Shown: in pieces, positions 28,403 through 38,721 of the stretch
Layout: each line of letters begins with the position of its first letter
Position numbering within the stretch: position 1 is the stretch's first letter
NCBI GenBank assembly: GCA_012862575.1
Contig: BLSF01000008.1
Span: 496,001-560,000 of the forward strand
Origin: Parietichytrium sp. I65-24A
Lineage: Eukaryota > Sar > Bigyra > Thraustochytrida > Thraustochytriidae
Reading direction: 5' to 3'
Length of the DNA stretch: 64,000 nt
Position numbers and translations under genes: made by a program
Notes under the pieces: model-generated
What the model was told of the DNA's origin: nothing
Seen by the model: the letters and a program-made list of their open reading frames with translations, nothing else
Database searches by the model: none

Positions 28403-30847
28403 CTACTTATTTTCCATGTATTTGTCAAGCAGCTCTGTGAACGTGGGCGGCTTTGGGTTGTGAAGCGACAGAGATCGTGTAGTGTAGGAACGAGCTGATT
28501 TGACGCTCGCAGCGCGAATAGAAGAACTGCGTCCTGACTCAAAGCTATGCCCCGTGCCTGGTCTCCGCTGACCTGAGAGCGGCCGACCGAGAAGAGCACT
28601 CACCATAGGAGACGTGTCTCCTTGGTGCGGGATATGTCGGTCCGTCCCGAGAAGCAAATTATTTAGAGGCGGCGGGAAAGGAGGAGGTGGTGGTGGCGGT
28701 GGTGACTCACACCCTAGCTCGAGCTCTTCGCCAACCCCGGCAGCTCCAAGACCGAGCAAAGAAGGTTTGATCGGAGTTCTTGGCTTGGCCTTTCTGATCC
28801 TCTCGACCTCCCTGTGATATTCGTTTTCTTTTGCGCGATATTCTCCTTTCAGTCTCTCCAACTCTGCTAGGTGACTCTCCCGCATTCGCTCGACTTTATT
28901 TTCTGCCTCTCTTGCAGCTTTTCGTGCTCCTTCAAGCTGCATATTATGCTCCCTTCGCAATGCGGCGATGTTGTCTCGATGCTTTTGCTCAAGTCCATGA
29001 ACAAACTCCCCATGCTCGCGGACAAGTTGATTGATTTTGTGTTCGATAGCCTGGCGGTATGCCGTGTGCTTTTGTTGTAATAGCACCACTTCTTGTTGTG
29101 TCTCGACGGACCTGTGATCTCTGATTGCAGCAAGCTCCATGGAAAGTCTATCATTCTCTTTCTCGAGCTCACGTTGACGCTGAAGGAACTCCTTTTCTTG
29201 CTGGCGAATCTGCTTTTCCAGCTGTTCCGCGGCTTCCTTCTGCCGCTTTGACTCGTCACTATGGGTTTCTTTGAGCGTTTGAGTTGTGTTGTCCAGCCTT
29301 TTCCTTAGTTCCGAGTTCTTGGCGGAATAGCTCTGGTTAGATTTTGTCAAAGTCTGTACTTCAGCTTCCAGTTGCTGGATTCTAGACCGCGCAGAGTCAA
29401 GCTCACTCTGCAGTCTCTGAATATTCAGGTCTTTCGATGCCAATGCTGACGAGTGCTCGGCTTGAGCGCGTTCAAGAGCCATCCTAACCTTTTCGGCAAG
29501 CTCTTGTTGCATAATGTCCTTGTCCTTTTGAAGCTGTTTATTGAGATTTTGAATGGTGCTATGCACAGTCAGAATGCTTTCTTTGCGAATACTCCGGTGA
29601 TGTCTGTCTCTTTGCGTAAATTGATACACGACCTCCTCCAAAGTCTGCCACAATTTGTACACCGCAGATACATCTCGAAGATGCTGGGGAAGGGGACGAA
29701 TATTTAGAGACTCTCGTGCCTCAAGTCGTTTTGCCATTGAGAGCAAGTGAATTTGGTCGGCTGAGTTCTTGGCTGCGTCGAACAGGTTTTGCAGCTCTTC
29801 AGTAGAGAAAGAATACTCTGGGAATGTATCACTGTTCGTGCTCAATGACCGAATGACATTGAGTAGCTCCTCATCGAGCCAGCGGATCGCCTCATCGATG
29901 TGCGAGTCGCCCGTTTCATTGAAAGGCTGCACAAAAGCAGCTTTCTGCCACTCTGTATCAGACCTCCAGTACGGAGCTCTACTTCCGCGGGACCGTGCCT
30001 CCCAGAATTTTGCCTCCTCTTCTAGCTCTACTTCTTGGTGCCGAGAAGTGTTAGGTGTTGCATGATGCCTCGGCTGTTCATTAAGGGCGTGGCTCGGGGA
30101 CTCGAACTTGCGAGGGGTTGGCCGCCCAAATGTTCGCGATCCCTCTAATGTATTGTTATAAAGATTACTCGAATTCCCTGACTTTTGCGTTCCACCAGGG
30201 TACAAAATCTTCTCCGAAGTATGCGTGCCCCTTGATTTGTGCTCCACCTTTGTGTTTAACGGTTTGGTCGACGGAGACTTAAAATTAGAAGCCCATTTTT
30301 CTTGCTCTTCAAAGAAAGCTTCCAACTCTTTTGCCGCCTCGAGACTGCTCCGCACATTGCTCGAGGGGGAAATCGGAGTCGGACTCCGCACAGCCCGACC
30401 TTCATTCTCGTCCTCCTCCAGCCTCACACCCCCATACCCACTTCCATAATCTCGCTCCTTCTCTCTCGAAACAGATCCCTCTACATTTCTCACCACCGCA
30501 CCGGTAGGCACAATAATATCCACCTCCCCGTTCCTATGAATCCTCGCTTGCGCTCTTCCAAGTGCTTGGAGCTTGGCCGAAGGCTGTTGCTCCAATGACG
30601 CGAACGAATCCCAGTCTGGCAGCGGCTCTCCCATGTCCTCTGCGCCTCGTTGGCCAGTCCCATTCGCGCCATCCGCGGGAACTACATACACCCACCCGCG
30701 AGGGTCCTTGGCTGACACTAGCTTTTCCGTGGCCGGGCTCTTGTGAAAATGTGTACTTTCTTTCGTTCTCTTGTGGCTCGTACCCCCGCCTCCTACACTC
30801 CGCACCACGGGAGGTTTTCTATACACTCGCAGTCTCCCATCCCCCAT
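28403..30847 (-). CDS. Coiled-coil protein of unknown function
   Basis: Start taken at ATG 30845-30847 (MGDGRLRVYRKPPV); the open frame reaches a GTG at 30886. About 814 residues. The N-terminal third is polar and low in complexity, with a GWVYVVP patch near residue 55. A helical segment at about 330-420 precedes a long heptad-rich coiled coil (about 430-700) with repeated LEKQIRQQEKEF-type sequence. A poly-proline run (eight prolines, then FPPP) follows. The C-terminus ends LLDKYMENK. The layout suits a centrosomal, basal-body or cytoskeletal linker. No catalytic motif. The chromatin gene ends 105 bp away tail to tail. Confidence 0.7.
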   Translation of the reverse strand: MGDGRLRVYRKPPVVRSVGGGGTSHKRTKESTHFHKSPATEKLVSAKDPRGWVYVVPADGANGTGQRGAEDMGEPLPDWDSFASLEQQPSAKLQALGRAQARIHRNGEVDIIVPTGAVVRNVEGSVSREKERDYGSGYGGVRLEEDENEGRAVRSPTPISPSSNVRSSLEAAKELEAFFEEQEKWASNFKSPSTKPLNTKVEHKSRGTHTSEKILYPGGTQKSGNSSNLYNNTLEGSRTFGRPTPRKFESPSHALNEQPRHHATPNTSRHQEVELEEEAKFWEARSRGSRAPYWRSDTEWQKAAFVQPFNETGDSHIDEAIRWLDEELLNVIRSLSTNSDTFPEYSFSTEELQNLFDAAKNSADQIHLLSMAKRLEARESLNIRPLPQHLRDVSAVYKLWQTLEEVVYQFTQRDRHHRSIRKESILTVHSTIQNLNKQLQKDKDIMQQELAEKVRMALERAQAEHSSALASKDLNIQRLQSELDSARSRIQQLEAEVQTLTKSNQSYSAKNSELRKRLDNTTQTLKETHSDESKRQKEAAEQLEKQIRQQEKEFLQRQRELEKENDRLSMELAAIRDHRSVETQQEVVLLQQKHTAYRQAIEHKINQLVREHGEFVHGLEQKHRDNIAALRREHNMQLEGARKAAREAENKVERMRESHLAELERLKGEYRAKENEYHREVERIRKAKPRTPIKPSLLGLGAAGVGEELELGCESPPPPPPPPFPPPLNNLLLGTDRHIPHQGDTSPMVSALLGRPLSGQRRPGTGHSFESGRSSSIRAASVKSARSYTTRSLSLHNPKPPTFTELLDKYMENK

Positions 30848-31475
30848 CGAGCTCCGAGTTTCGAGTTTCTTTGCCCACTTACTCACTCACTCACTCACTC
30901 ACTACCTAGCACTCGCCAACCCCATGCATAATTGGGTCTTAGCAATCTCGCGCGGTCCTCGCCTCTGTAACCGTTACAATACTGGCTCAAATTTGTCCCT
31001 CGTACACAACTACAGCGGCATACGCCGCGTACACTAGCGTCCCACTAACTTTTCCTCTTTCACTTTCTTTTCTCCGCAAAGAGAGAAAGGGGAAAAAAAT
31101 CACTGCTACCAGATGCTACCTAACCACCTAGCCAACCCCCGAGGAACGAGAGAAGCGTTCCCTCCCCAAATTCCACACAGACACAGAGAATGCGTTCCGC
31201 AGGCGGCAACGGTCAGAATGCACGGTCCTACGACTGCATAAGTGGCTCCTACCTGCCGGTCCAGAAAAGGCACACACACTCACATCGATCGCGAGAGGCG
31301 CGTACACTAGGGGAGGCGGTAAGTGTGGCTTAATAGCACGTGTCCGCGCACGTGCGCGGGGACACATTAGCGCGGACAGCAGGCGACAGACCGGCAGGTT
31401 TTCGCTGGGCGGTAAAAGGACGGAAGGCACGCGTTCCGCAGTAAGGAAGGAACGAAGGAAGGAAACGCGGATGGC
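30848..31475. promoter_or_regulatory. Divergent promoter region with (ACTC)n repeat
   Basis: 630 bp between head-to-head starts of the coiled-coil and CEP104-like genes. An (ACTC)n run spans about 30880-30903 beside the minus-strand start. The rest shows no gene, only a GGAAGGAACGAAGGAAGG purine tract near 31445. Confidence 0.45.
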
Positions 31476-34400
31476 ATGGCCGCCAGCGGAGGTATGGAAC
31501 CCGTCCGGTTCTCTGTTTCCGGTTCCGCTTGGCTGAACGATAAGCAGTCGCGTAACGGTCAAGTGTCCGCGCTGACGGGGTCCGCGCAGGTGTCCGCGGC
31601 GGGCAGCGGTGGGAGTGTGCTGAGATGGCGGTCCGCGCAGCACTGCTCGTTCCCACAGGTGGTAAGGCTCGAGCTAGCCGCGGAGACTACGGTGGCGCAG
31701 GTGCGCGTGTGGGCGGACAGTGCGCGTACGCCAACGTCGCTGGTTCTCGCGGCGGAGGCCGCGGATGGAACCGTTCGGGAACTGGGCCGGTGCCGGTTCC
31801 AGGACGCCAGGGACCGCGGGTTCCGGAGCTGCGAGGTCAAGTTCGTGGACGTGTTTGCGAGAGGGTGCGCGGCGCTGCACGTCGCTGTGGAAGGCTGCTT
31901 TGCTAGCGAGAGGAACGCCTTTGCAGAGGCGGAATTGTGCGGTCTGCTTGTTATTGGCGAGCACCAGGAGGGTCGTGGCGCGATGGCCGAGTGGCAACAG
32001 AGTCATTGGGATCATGGTGATGAAGGCGTGGACTGGCGAGCAGGGCGCAATCAGGGTCTACAGAGTCATACGCACAGTCATGACGCTGTTCATCAGCTAG
32101 CGGGAAACCTTGAAAATTACTCCAGGGGAGGTGGCTTTCCCAACGAAGCCGCGAATCAGAGAAACGGGAGCGCGCGGTACAGGGAGCGGAGAGATCAGAA
32201 GGGCGAAGCGTCTGGTCGTAGGGCTAGCGCCAGCAAAAAGCCACTGGACACTCTATTGAAGCAAGTGGAAGGCGTTGTTCAAGCAGTCAAGTCCCGTGGG
32301 CGGGCTAGCCAGAGTGCAACACAACAATACCAGCACGCTGTCCACGTAGAACAGCGAATTAAAAACCTGGTTCACGCGAAAGACCTCGCAGTGGCCCAAG
32401 AGGATTTCGCCCGGGCTGCGGAACTCAAGAGAGAGCTGTTCTCGGTTGCAGAGCGAACAATATTATTTTTTGAAAGGATACAGAATATCGAAGCCGAAGG
32501 CGCCTTGGTTGATCGTGGCTTTGAACAAGCGGTGTACATTAGTGGCAGAAGCTCAAGTCGTCAGAGCTCAAGCAGAGAAAGTGCAAGGAGTAATCGAGCA
32601 GCGAACGCTGCCGCGATCAACATTATTAATGGGAATACCGAAAATGTTCCTTTTCAGAGAGAGGAAAATTTGCAGGGCGGAAGCAAGGCTTTGATGGGGC
32701 GAAGCAACAAACACCGCCCCGCTGCGAGGCTGCCTTTGACACTTTCCAGCCCACTGTCTCAGGCAACTCAGTCATTGGTGGACGATCCGGAGAGCCCGGA
32801 TAAGGTTGTGGCGGGCTGGGAAGGGAGAGAATATAACTCTCTCCAAGATGTAGTCTCCGATCAGATAGTCCCTATCCAGGGTTGGGATGATTTTATACGG
32901 AACCACTCGAGAGAAGGTGATGAGCGCCCTGTGTCTCAGTCGCAGCGTTCCTTGCTTGCAGACAGGGATGACATCTCCGTAGTCTCAACCAGGTCACTGC
33001 AGCCTGTTGCAGATGCCCCGCCGATAAACAATGTGCCATTCCTACCCATGGAAGACGGAGCTGAGGGGCCACAGGACCACGAGGAGACAGCTTCTGCAGC
33101 GCTCGGAGATGGCCAGGAGGAGTGGCAACAAAACACAGTCATGAGTCCTGAGGACTATCACTCCCCTGCCAGCAGGAGTTCTCCGTCTCGAGAAATAGCA
33201 CACAGCTCGGAAGTAGAGGCGGCACAGAATAGCACGAGAAGCGCTCACGAAGTATCGATGCTGCAACCAGCAATGACTGGCCAGGAGCAAGTCTTAGGTG
33301 CTCATGGTGAATTGCAAGATGCGAAGCAGGCTAAAGATATGGAGGAATCTCAGGTATCAAAAGGAGAGAGAGAAGGAACGCTGACAGAAAAGCAAGAGGT
33401 GGAGATAGCCGCAGCAATTTTTCCGCCTCTTGGCACTCAAGATCAAGTTCGTGATGCAGCCGCTGATGTTGAAAGAACCCCGCGCCTGCTGAATCGTTCG
33501 CATGCAGAAGTTTCCGAAGATGCTTTGACAAACGTAGATGAACCTCACTTGCAATCAGACCCGGCGTTGGCATCTGCAAGCCTTGACGAAGCAAAATTGC
33601 AAGAGTTCGCAGACGGTGGCAAAGTATTCCGCGAGTCTGGAGCTCATGATGCTGAGCAGCAGCTCGCGGCTTTTGCTGGTGTAGAAGGGGTGAAGGTTGC
33701 TTCGGCTGTGGAGTTCCAGTCGAATGATTTGTCGTCGCCACAATCTGAACAGCATGCGTCAAGCCCGAACGAGCCACTTGTACGGAGCCAAAGTGCCCCT
33801 TCCAATCGCAGAGATGAGCGTGGCGGAATAGAGGACCCTCTCATCCCAGTTGTTGACCAGCTAAACGAGGAGATAAACGATGCTGCCGAGGGAGGCGAGC
33901 TGGTGGCGGAGCATGACTTGGCAGAAAAAGACGCAGTCCACTCGGGGATGGAGGTTGTGCCATTACTTACTATCGAAGATTCTCAACATCCAAGCGACAC
34001 TCCAAATTCGAAGCGGAGCCAGACTGCATTACTAAACAGCAGGGAAGATTCTATTGAAGACAAAAGCGCGAGTCAAATATTCGCAGAGGAGGATTTGGAT
34101 GCCTTTCTTGAGACTGCGCGCTCCAGCGTAGCGTCAGAACCAAAAGAGAACTCTCCGGAAGCCGATACCAAAACCTCTCGTGCGATGGAAGAGATGGTGG
34201 AGCAAGCCATTGAAACTGTAAGGGTAACCGGTGATCCCTGGGATGCTGGATCTCAGGTGAGCATGTGCAAACTGGCGCGCGTTGCTCTTCTTGGGAAACC
34301 TCTCGTTTGGAGAGTGCTGGGGGCTCGTTTGACAGGTTTTCTGAGCACGAGCATTTCTGTGAATGACTATGAGAATTGGGAATCAGAACAGCTCAATGAT

Positions 34401-34754
34401 ATGTTCCTGCTGGTGCGAGTGTTGATGAAGAAGTTGCAGAAAGTTGACGTGCCTGAAGAGAGTGCAAGCGAGCTCACAGGGGCCTTCCGGGCATGGGTAG
34501 GCACCTCAAAGGGCCAAGCCGCCAACACGGTGTCCCTTCTCTGCAAGGGCCACCTAACTATGCCAACTCTTGAGGAGCAAACCATTCGCCGTTTTAAGAT
34601 CTTGCAGGCTCTTTTGAAAACCTGCGCTTTAACAAACGTCGACGCCGACATCTTCGATGAGTCAATCCGTGGATACGTGGAGTCTGTAATTTGGGAAGGC
34701 TCACCGCAGCAAGTTCGCCATGCCGCTGATGCGCTTCTCAGTCTTTTATCCTAG
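31476..34754 (+). CDS. CEP104-like protein (N-terminal jelly-roll domain, UVR-like motif)
   Basis: Start ATG 31476 (MAASGGMEPVRFSVSGSAW); 1,092 residues. Residues about 45-165 match the N-terminal domain of CEP104 from memory: WRSAQHCSFPQVVRLEL, then the CEVKFVDVFARGC and ERNAFAEAELCGLLVIGE segments. A UVR-like helix pair at about 298-322 (HAKDLAVAQEDFARAAELKR) also occurs in CEP104. The middle 550 residues are acidic and disordered. The last 190 are helical (PLVWRVLGARLTGFLS) and could be a TOG-like or other helical domain. The zinc fingers of animal CEP104 are absent. CEP104 sits at ciliary and microtubule tips and binds EB1, so a ciliary role is likely by homology. An orthologue versus a paralogue cannot be settled by eye. 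Confidence 0.65.
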   Translation: MAASGGMEPVRFSVSGSAWLNDKQSRNGQVSALTGSAQVSAAGSGGSVLRWRSAQHCSFPQVVRLELAAETTVAQVRVWADSARTPTSLVLAAEAADGTVRELGRCRFQDARDRGFRSCEVKFVDVFARGCAALHVAVEGCFASERNAFAEAELCGLLVIGEHQEGRGAMAEWQQSHWDHGDEGVDWRAGRNQGLQSHTHSHDAVHQLAGNLENYSRGGGFPNEAANQRNGSARYRERRDQKGEASGRRASASKKPLDTLLKQVEGVVQAVKSRGRASQSATQQYQHAVHVEQRIKNLVHAKDLAVAQEDFARAAELKRELFSVAERTILFFERIQNIEAEGALVDRGFEQAVYISGRSSSRQSSSRESARSNRAANAAAINIINGNTENVPFQREENLQGGSKALMGRSNKHRPAARLPLTLSSPLSQATQSLVDDPESPDKVVAGWEGREYNSLQDVVSDQIVPIQGWDDFIRNHSREGDERPVSQSQRSLLADRDDISVVSTRSLQPVADAPPINNVPFLPMEDGAEGPQDHEETASAALGDGQEEWQQNTVMSPEDYHSPASRSSPSREIAHSSEVEAAQNSTRSAHEVSMLQPAMTGQEQVLGAHGELQDAKQAKDMEESQVSKGEREGTLTEKQEVEIAAAIFPPLGTQDQVRDAAADVERTPRLLNRSHAEVSEDALTNVDEPHLQSDPALASASLDEAKLQEFADGGKVFRESGAHDAEQQLAAFAGVEGVKVASAVEFQSNDLSSPQSEQHASSPNEPLVRSQSAPSNRRDERGGIEDPLIPVVDQLNEEINDAAEGGELVAEHDLAEKDAVHSGMEVVPLLTIEDSQHPSDTPNSKRSQTALLNSREDSIEDKSASQIFAEEDLDAFLETARSSVASEPKENSPEADTKTSRAMEEMVEQAIETVRVTGDPWDAGSQVSMCKLARVALLGKPLVWRVLGARLTGFLSTSISVNDYENWESEQLNDMFLLVRVLMKKLQKVDVPEESASELTGAFRAWVGTSKGQAANTVSLLCKGHLTMPTLEEQTIRRFKILQALLKTCALTNVDADIFDESIRGYVESVIWEGSPQQVRHAADALLSLLS

Positions 34755-35473
34755 CTGCCGCTATAATTTTTGCCAGTGGAGCTACTTGGCCCTCGAACAG
34801 GGCATAATAAATAACTTGTGTTAGTTACTACTCCCCACTGTCCACATTTTGGACGGTGATTGCACTGACAGTAATGTTGGTACCGGTACCGGTACGGTAC
34901 GTAGAAGAGGAGACCTCAGAGACCGCACAACGAAGAGCGTCAGAGCCTCCTGTCTGGCTCTCTGTACCGGTACCTCTGTACCGACCGCGACATCCAGAGC
35001 AGACTATGAATACAGAAGAGCACATTCACTGTCAATGAATGAAACAAGCGGAAGAGAAGAAGGTGAAGAAGAAGAAAAAGACACTTTCCACATCTTTCCA
35101 CCCACAATTGTCCCACTACACTTACTACACTTTACCATTTTCACACGGCCAACAATACCACCAAGGTAACCTCGAGTATAGATAACAGCTTTTTTCCTGT
35201 ATACAAAAGTTCAGCGATTCCAAGTTCCAAACTAGTCCTCGCACCACCACCACGCGCCATACTCTCCGCGCATTCGTGCACTCGAGGACTCTAGTACCAC
35301 ATACGCGCGTACGCGCGCGCACATAAATCCCCGCGGCACGCTTCTCCCCTGCCTTCCCCACTGCCCCACGCACGCAAACCAACAGCGCCCGTTAGCCTTG
35401 GTTGCTCTTGGGTCACCGCGTCACCGCGTCACCGCGTCACGGCGTCCCCCCTCGAGGGGGTGCGCGCAGCAGC
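34755..35473. other. Intergenic with palindromic GGTACC repeats
   Basis: 720 bp. Bases 34878-34900 are a run of ggtaccggtaccggtacggt, and a related run recurs near 34965-34980. A cacgcg/gcgtac-rich stretch follows at 35300-35330, and a four-fold caccgcgt repeat lies at 35416-35440 just before the ArfGAP start. No gene is supported. Confidence 0.5.
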
Positions 35474-37297
35474 ATGGGCCAGCAGCAGGGGTCCTCGCGC
35501 GGGCCAGGCCCCGATGTGCCGCGTGCCAGCGAGCGACTCGACCGCGCGGACCGGCGGCCGGGGTCGCTGAACATCTCGGAGCTGTCCTCGTCCGGGCGGG
35601 ACTTGCTGGTGCAGGCGCTGCAGGTGGGCAGCGAGCGCGAGTGGCAGGCGGGTGCGGGTGCTGGCGCGGGTGCTGGCGCGGAGGCGGGTGCGGAGGCGGA
35701 GGACTCGGTGTCTTCAGAGGCGGAGAAGGTGCGGCTGCGCGCGGGCAATGGGCAGTGCGCGGATTGCAGCGAGCAATCGTCCACGTGGGCCAGCGTGACG
35801 TTCGGCGTGTTTCTGTGCCTAAGCTGCGTGGGCGCGCACAGGTCGCTGGGATCTGACGTATCCTTCACGCAGTCCACCACGCTAGACGCCAAGGGATGGA
35901 CGCAAGAGTCACTGGCCAAGCTCGCCGCGGGCGGAAATGAGGTGTCGAATGCGGAGCTGGAGTACCACGTGCCGGAGACGTGGCCCAAACCGGAGGCTGG
36001 CGCACCCGGAGCGTACAGGAGGGACTACGTGAGGGCAAAGTACAAGGAGAAGCTGTTCACAAGGGAGAGTCACCCGGACAAAGGGCCGTTGCCGCCAACG
36101 TGGTGGCGGGACCGCAGGACGCAGTTGTACAGGGCGCAGAGCATAAGAGTGGAAGGTAAGGTGGAATTTATAGGAATTGTGTCGATCACCGTGGTGCAGG
36201 CAGAGAACCTTCCGGCCGTGAATGGAGCAATCCCCGTGCCGCAGTCACCCGGGTTTTACACGAATCCTTACTGCGTGGTGTCACTGGGAAGTCATTCCGC
36301 GAAAACAAAGGTAGTTAATCGCCACACATGCCCTCGCTGGAATGAAGGGCCCGGCGAGAATGTGTCGCTTAATATGTCTTGGGATGGCGTGGCAGAGCTC
36401 AAGCTGACGGTTTGGAACAACGACAAGATTGCAAAGGACAAGCCGATTGGCTCTGCTGTTGTGGACATTTCAGCTCTGAGCAACTCCAAAGGCCCTACCG
36501 AGAGCCATGAGATTTGGGCAAGGCTCTTCCAGTACCGAGACCCAAAGTCGACTTCAGGAAGGTTTAGCAACCGCGCGCTGAAGTCCACAGACGACACAGA
36601 GTCTGCTCTTCCATATTCCGGAAGCGGGGCCTCCTTACCGGAAAACTGTGCTCATCGGCGCGCAGTCTCGGAGCACCTCCCACTGCGTCCACCCCCTCCC
36701 ATACTGTTAAGCTCTCCCCCGGCCCATAAGCGCATCTCTTCGGATTACTCTGCGCATGATTGTGTAAAGTCTCCTACAAGCGAAAACTCGGCAAAGAGCT
36801 CTTCTCCCGTCTCTTCTTCTGGCCAGAGCGTTAAAGATCAGCAATCGGTGTCAAGCGACAGAGATGCCGAGTCTGCGGAGGAAGACGCTGTAACAAGGCG
36901 AGATTGCGAGTCTTCTGGCCGTCTCACAATTGTGGACGGAGAAGGCGATGAGGACGAAGAGGGAGAGAGCGAGGCAGAACACGCTGGGAGCCCTTTGTTC
37001 TCCCCAGGTGGACTCTCTAGCCCAGGCTCGGATCCCGAGGCGATGAAGAGCTCTTCGCACAAGTCATTCGGAAGCAAGTCATGGAAACACATTCGTAGAA
37101 AGAGCCTCACCAAATTTCACTTGCGTGACAAAGTAAAAGACGCTCTCGATAATTTAATTACCGTACTCACGCCTACGAGTAAGAGCGAGTATGCTGCCAT
37201 CGATTCCGACGACGAATTTGGCGAGGCAAGGCTTCAGCTGGGATATCAGTACGCAGGCAAGGTACTGCTGAAGATCTCTTTTACGGATCTCAGGTGA
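35474..37297 (+). CDS. ArfGAP protein with C2 domain
   Basis: Start ATG 35474 (MGQQQGSSRGPGPDVP); the frame is open upstream to a TTG at 35402. 607 residues. An ArfGAP zinc finger lies at about 92-180: CADC, sixteen residues, CLSC, followed by the arginine finger in HRSLG. It should stimulate GTP hydrolysis by Arf GTPases in vesicle traffic. A C2 domain at about 232-345 (GIVSITVVQAENLP, YTNPYCVVSLG, CPRWNEG, LKLTVWNND) probably binds membranes, with or without calcium. This ArfGAP-plus-C2 layout resembles plant AGD11-13. A Gly/Ala/Glu tandem stretch (GAGAGAGAEAGAEAE) precedes the zinc finger and probably reflects a slipping DNA repeat. The serine-rich tail (about 370-560) is likely disordered. 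Confidence 0.85.
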   Translation: MGQQQGSSRGPGPDVPRASERLDRADRRPGSLNISELSSSGRDLLVQALQVGSEREWQAGAGAGAGAGAEAGAEAEDSVSSEAEKVRLRAGNGQCADCSEQSSTWASVTFGVFLCLSCVGAHRSLGSDVSFTQSTTLDAKGWTQESLAKLAAGGNEVSNAELEYHVPETWPKPEAGAPGAYRRDYVRAKYKEKLFTRESHPDKGPLPPTWWRDRRTQLYRAQSIRVEGKVEFIGIVSITVVQAENLPAVNGAIPVPQSPGFYTNPYCVVSLGSHSAKTKVVNRHTCPRWNEGPGENVSLNMSWDGVAELKLTVWNNDKIAKDKPIGSAVVDISALSNSKGPTESHEIWARLFQYRDPKSTSGRFSNRALKSTDDTESALPYSGSGASLPENCAHRRAVSEHLPLRPPPPILLSSPPAHKRISSDYSAHDCVKSPTSENSAKSSSPVSSSGQSVKDQQSVSSDRDAESAEEDAVTRRDCESSGRLTIVDGEGDEDEEGESEAEHAGSPLFSPGGLSSPGSDPEAMKSSSHKSFGSKSWKHIRRKSLTKFHLRDKVKDALDNLITVLTPTSKSEYAAIDSDDEFGEARLQLGYQYAGKVLLKISFTDLR

Positions 37298-37632
37298 GGT
37301 CCGCCTTGTTGCTGTACTTATAACCGACTCGAAATAGCAGTAATCAGCGACCATGACTGTGCTGTGCGTTTGAGATCTTTCAACTAGCTAGCTAGCTTTC
37401 CTGCGGGACTTTAAAAAGTAGTAGAAAAAGGTGGACACCAAATAAGGAAGAAGGGGTATCTGCGGAAAGAGATGTCTTGCAGAGTTCCATTCCATTATTT
37501 CTCGTGTTCCTCTACTACTAGCTATTTGCAAACAATGGTGCCATGGAGTTATCCAGGCCGAGAGAAAGAAAGAAAGACGGAGAGATTCCGCAGCAAGAGT
37601 CTGTGCCTTTGTATTTGAGGCCCTTGACATTA
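37298..37632. other. Convergent intergenic region
   Basis: 335 bp between tail-to-tail genes, holding both 3' UTRs. A tagctagctag palindromic run lies at 37384-37398. No gene. Confidence 0.6.
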
Positions 37633-38664
37633 TTATATTTCGGTTTTACAATTAAAAAATCGTGACGCATTTGAAGCAGTCGTTCGTCCAAGTTCCGCTT
37701 CGTCCATTCCCATGATAGCTGCTAATTTCTTCAACACCTGAGGCAAGGCGCTTGGTACATTTGGTGAGATTGATTTCTCTATTTTCTTGCGCTCCTTAGC
37801 CGTCTCGTTCCCACACAGCTCGTTCACTCGACATCCCGGGAACCCCAGGTACGGGGCGTCAGTTTCGATCATGACCCTCTCTAGTGGCAGCTTGACCTGC
37901 ACGATTGCGTCGCGGACGTCCTTTCCAGCACTTTCGCGGCATATAATGCCAGAAAAGCTCACGTAAAACCCCATGTCGACGTACTTTTGAAGCTCTTGCA
38001 CGTTGCCAGTAAAGCAATGTACAAGCGTAGGAGGAAGGTCTGAGCCGTGCTTTTCAAGAATCCGAACAAAATCTTCATGAGCATTTCGCTCATGAAGGAA
38101 TAAAGGCTTGCGCAATTTACAAGCCAACTTTACCTGTGCCTCGAACCATGCGAGCTGTGTTTCCGGCTCAGGGAAGCCCTCGCTATAGTCCAAGCCACAC
38201 TCACCAATACATACAACGTGAGACGCGTGATAATTAATCTCCTCCATCGCCTTCTCCAGGCTCAGCGACTTTGACTGCTGCGTGACGTTGTACGGATGCA
38301 CGCCAATCGTGGAAAACACTTGGCCCGGAAGAGCCTGCGAAAGTTCTCTCGCTTTCGAGCTCTCCTCGACAGTTGAACATGGCACAATCCACCGTGTGAC
38401 GCCGACCCGCTCAGCAGAAGCCCGAAGTTTGTCAACCTGATCCCAAAGATCAGGGTGGGTAAAGTTGCAGTCCACGTCGAATAGCCCGAGAGGCTGAGGA
38501 GGAGGCGGATTCGTCGAATGACTGCAGGCACCCCCCGATTGTCCGAACTTGTGCTGACCCACGTCGTCGCGCCGTAGCGCAAACAGACGCGCAGCAGTAA
38601 AACCTTCACTAAATGTACCTTGCATCTTTCGCTGCCGTGCGAAGCGTCTCAGCCAAAACGACAT
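37633..38664 (-). CDS. TatD-family metal-dependent hydrolase
   Basis: Start ATG 38662-38664; 343 residues, longer than typical TatD (about 260) because of an N-terminal extension of some 60 residues (MSFWLRRFARQRKMQG), basic and possibly a mitochondrial targeting sequence. The fold motifs are present: CIGECGLDY (metal-binding Glu), PLFLHERNAHEDF, TLVHCFTGN and VMIETDAPYLGFPG. The usual first-strand HxH reads FDVDCNFTHPDL, as eukaryotic TatD proteins also deviate there. Family members are 3'-5' DNA exonucleases or deoxyribonucleases acting in repair and degradation. The exact substrate here is unknown. The neighbouring RNA polymerase III subunit gene is on the same strand 57 bp upstream. Confidence 0.85.
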   Translation of the reverse strand: MSFWLRRFARQRKMQGTFSEGFTAARLFALRRDDVGQHKFGQSGGACSHSTNPPPPQPLGLFDVDCNFTHPDLWDQVDKLRASAERVGVTRWIVPCSTVEESSKARELSQALPGQVFSTIGVHPYNVTQQSKSLSLEKAMEEINYHASHVVCIGECGLDYSEGFPEPETQLAWFEAQVKLACKLRKPLFLHERNAHEDFVRILEKHGSDLPPTLVHCFTGNVQELQKYVDMGFYVSFSGIICRESAGKDVRDAIVQVKLPLERVMIETDAPYLGFPGCRVNELCGNETAKERKKIEKSISPNVPSALPQVLKKLAAIMGMDEAELGRTTASNASRFFNCKTEI

Positions 38665-38721
38665 AAACCCCCGAAAAACCTTGCAAACTGTTCCCAGACA
38701 CGCGCTGCTCGTTCCTTTTCT

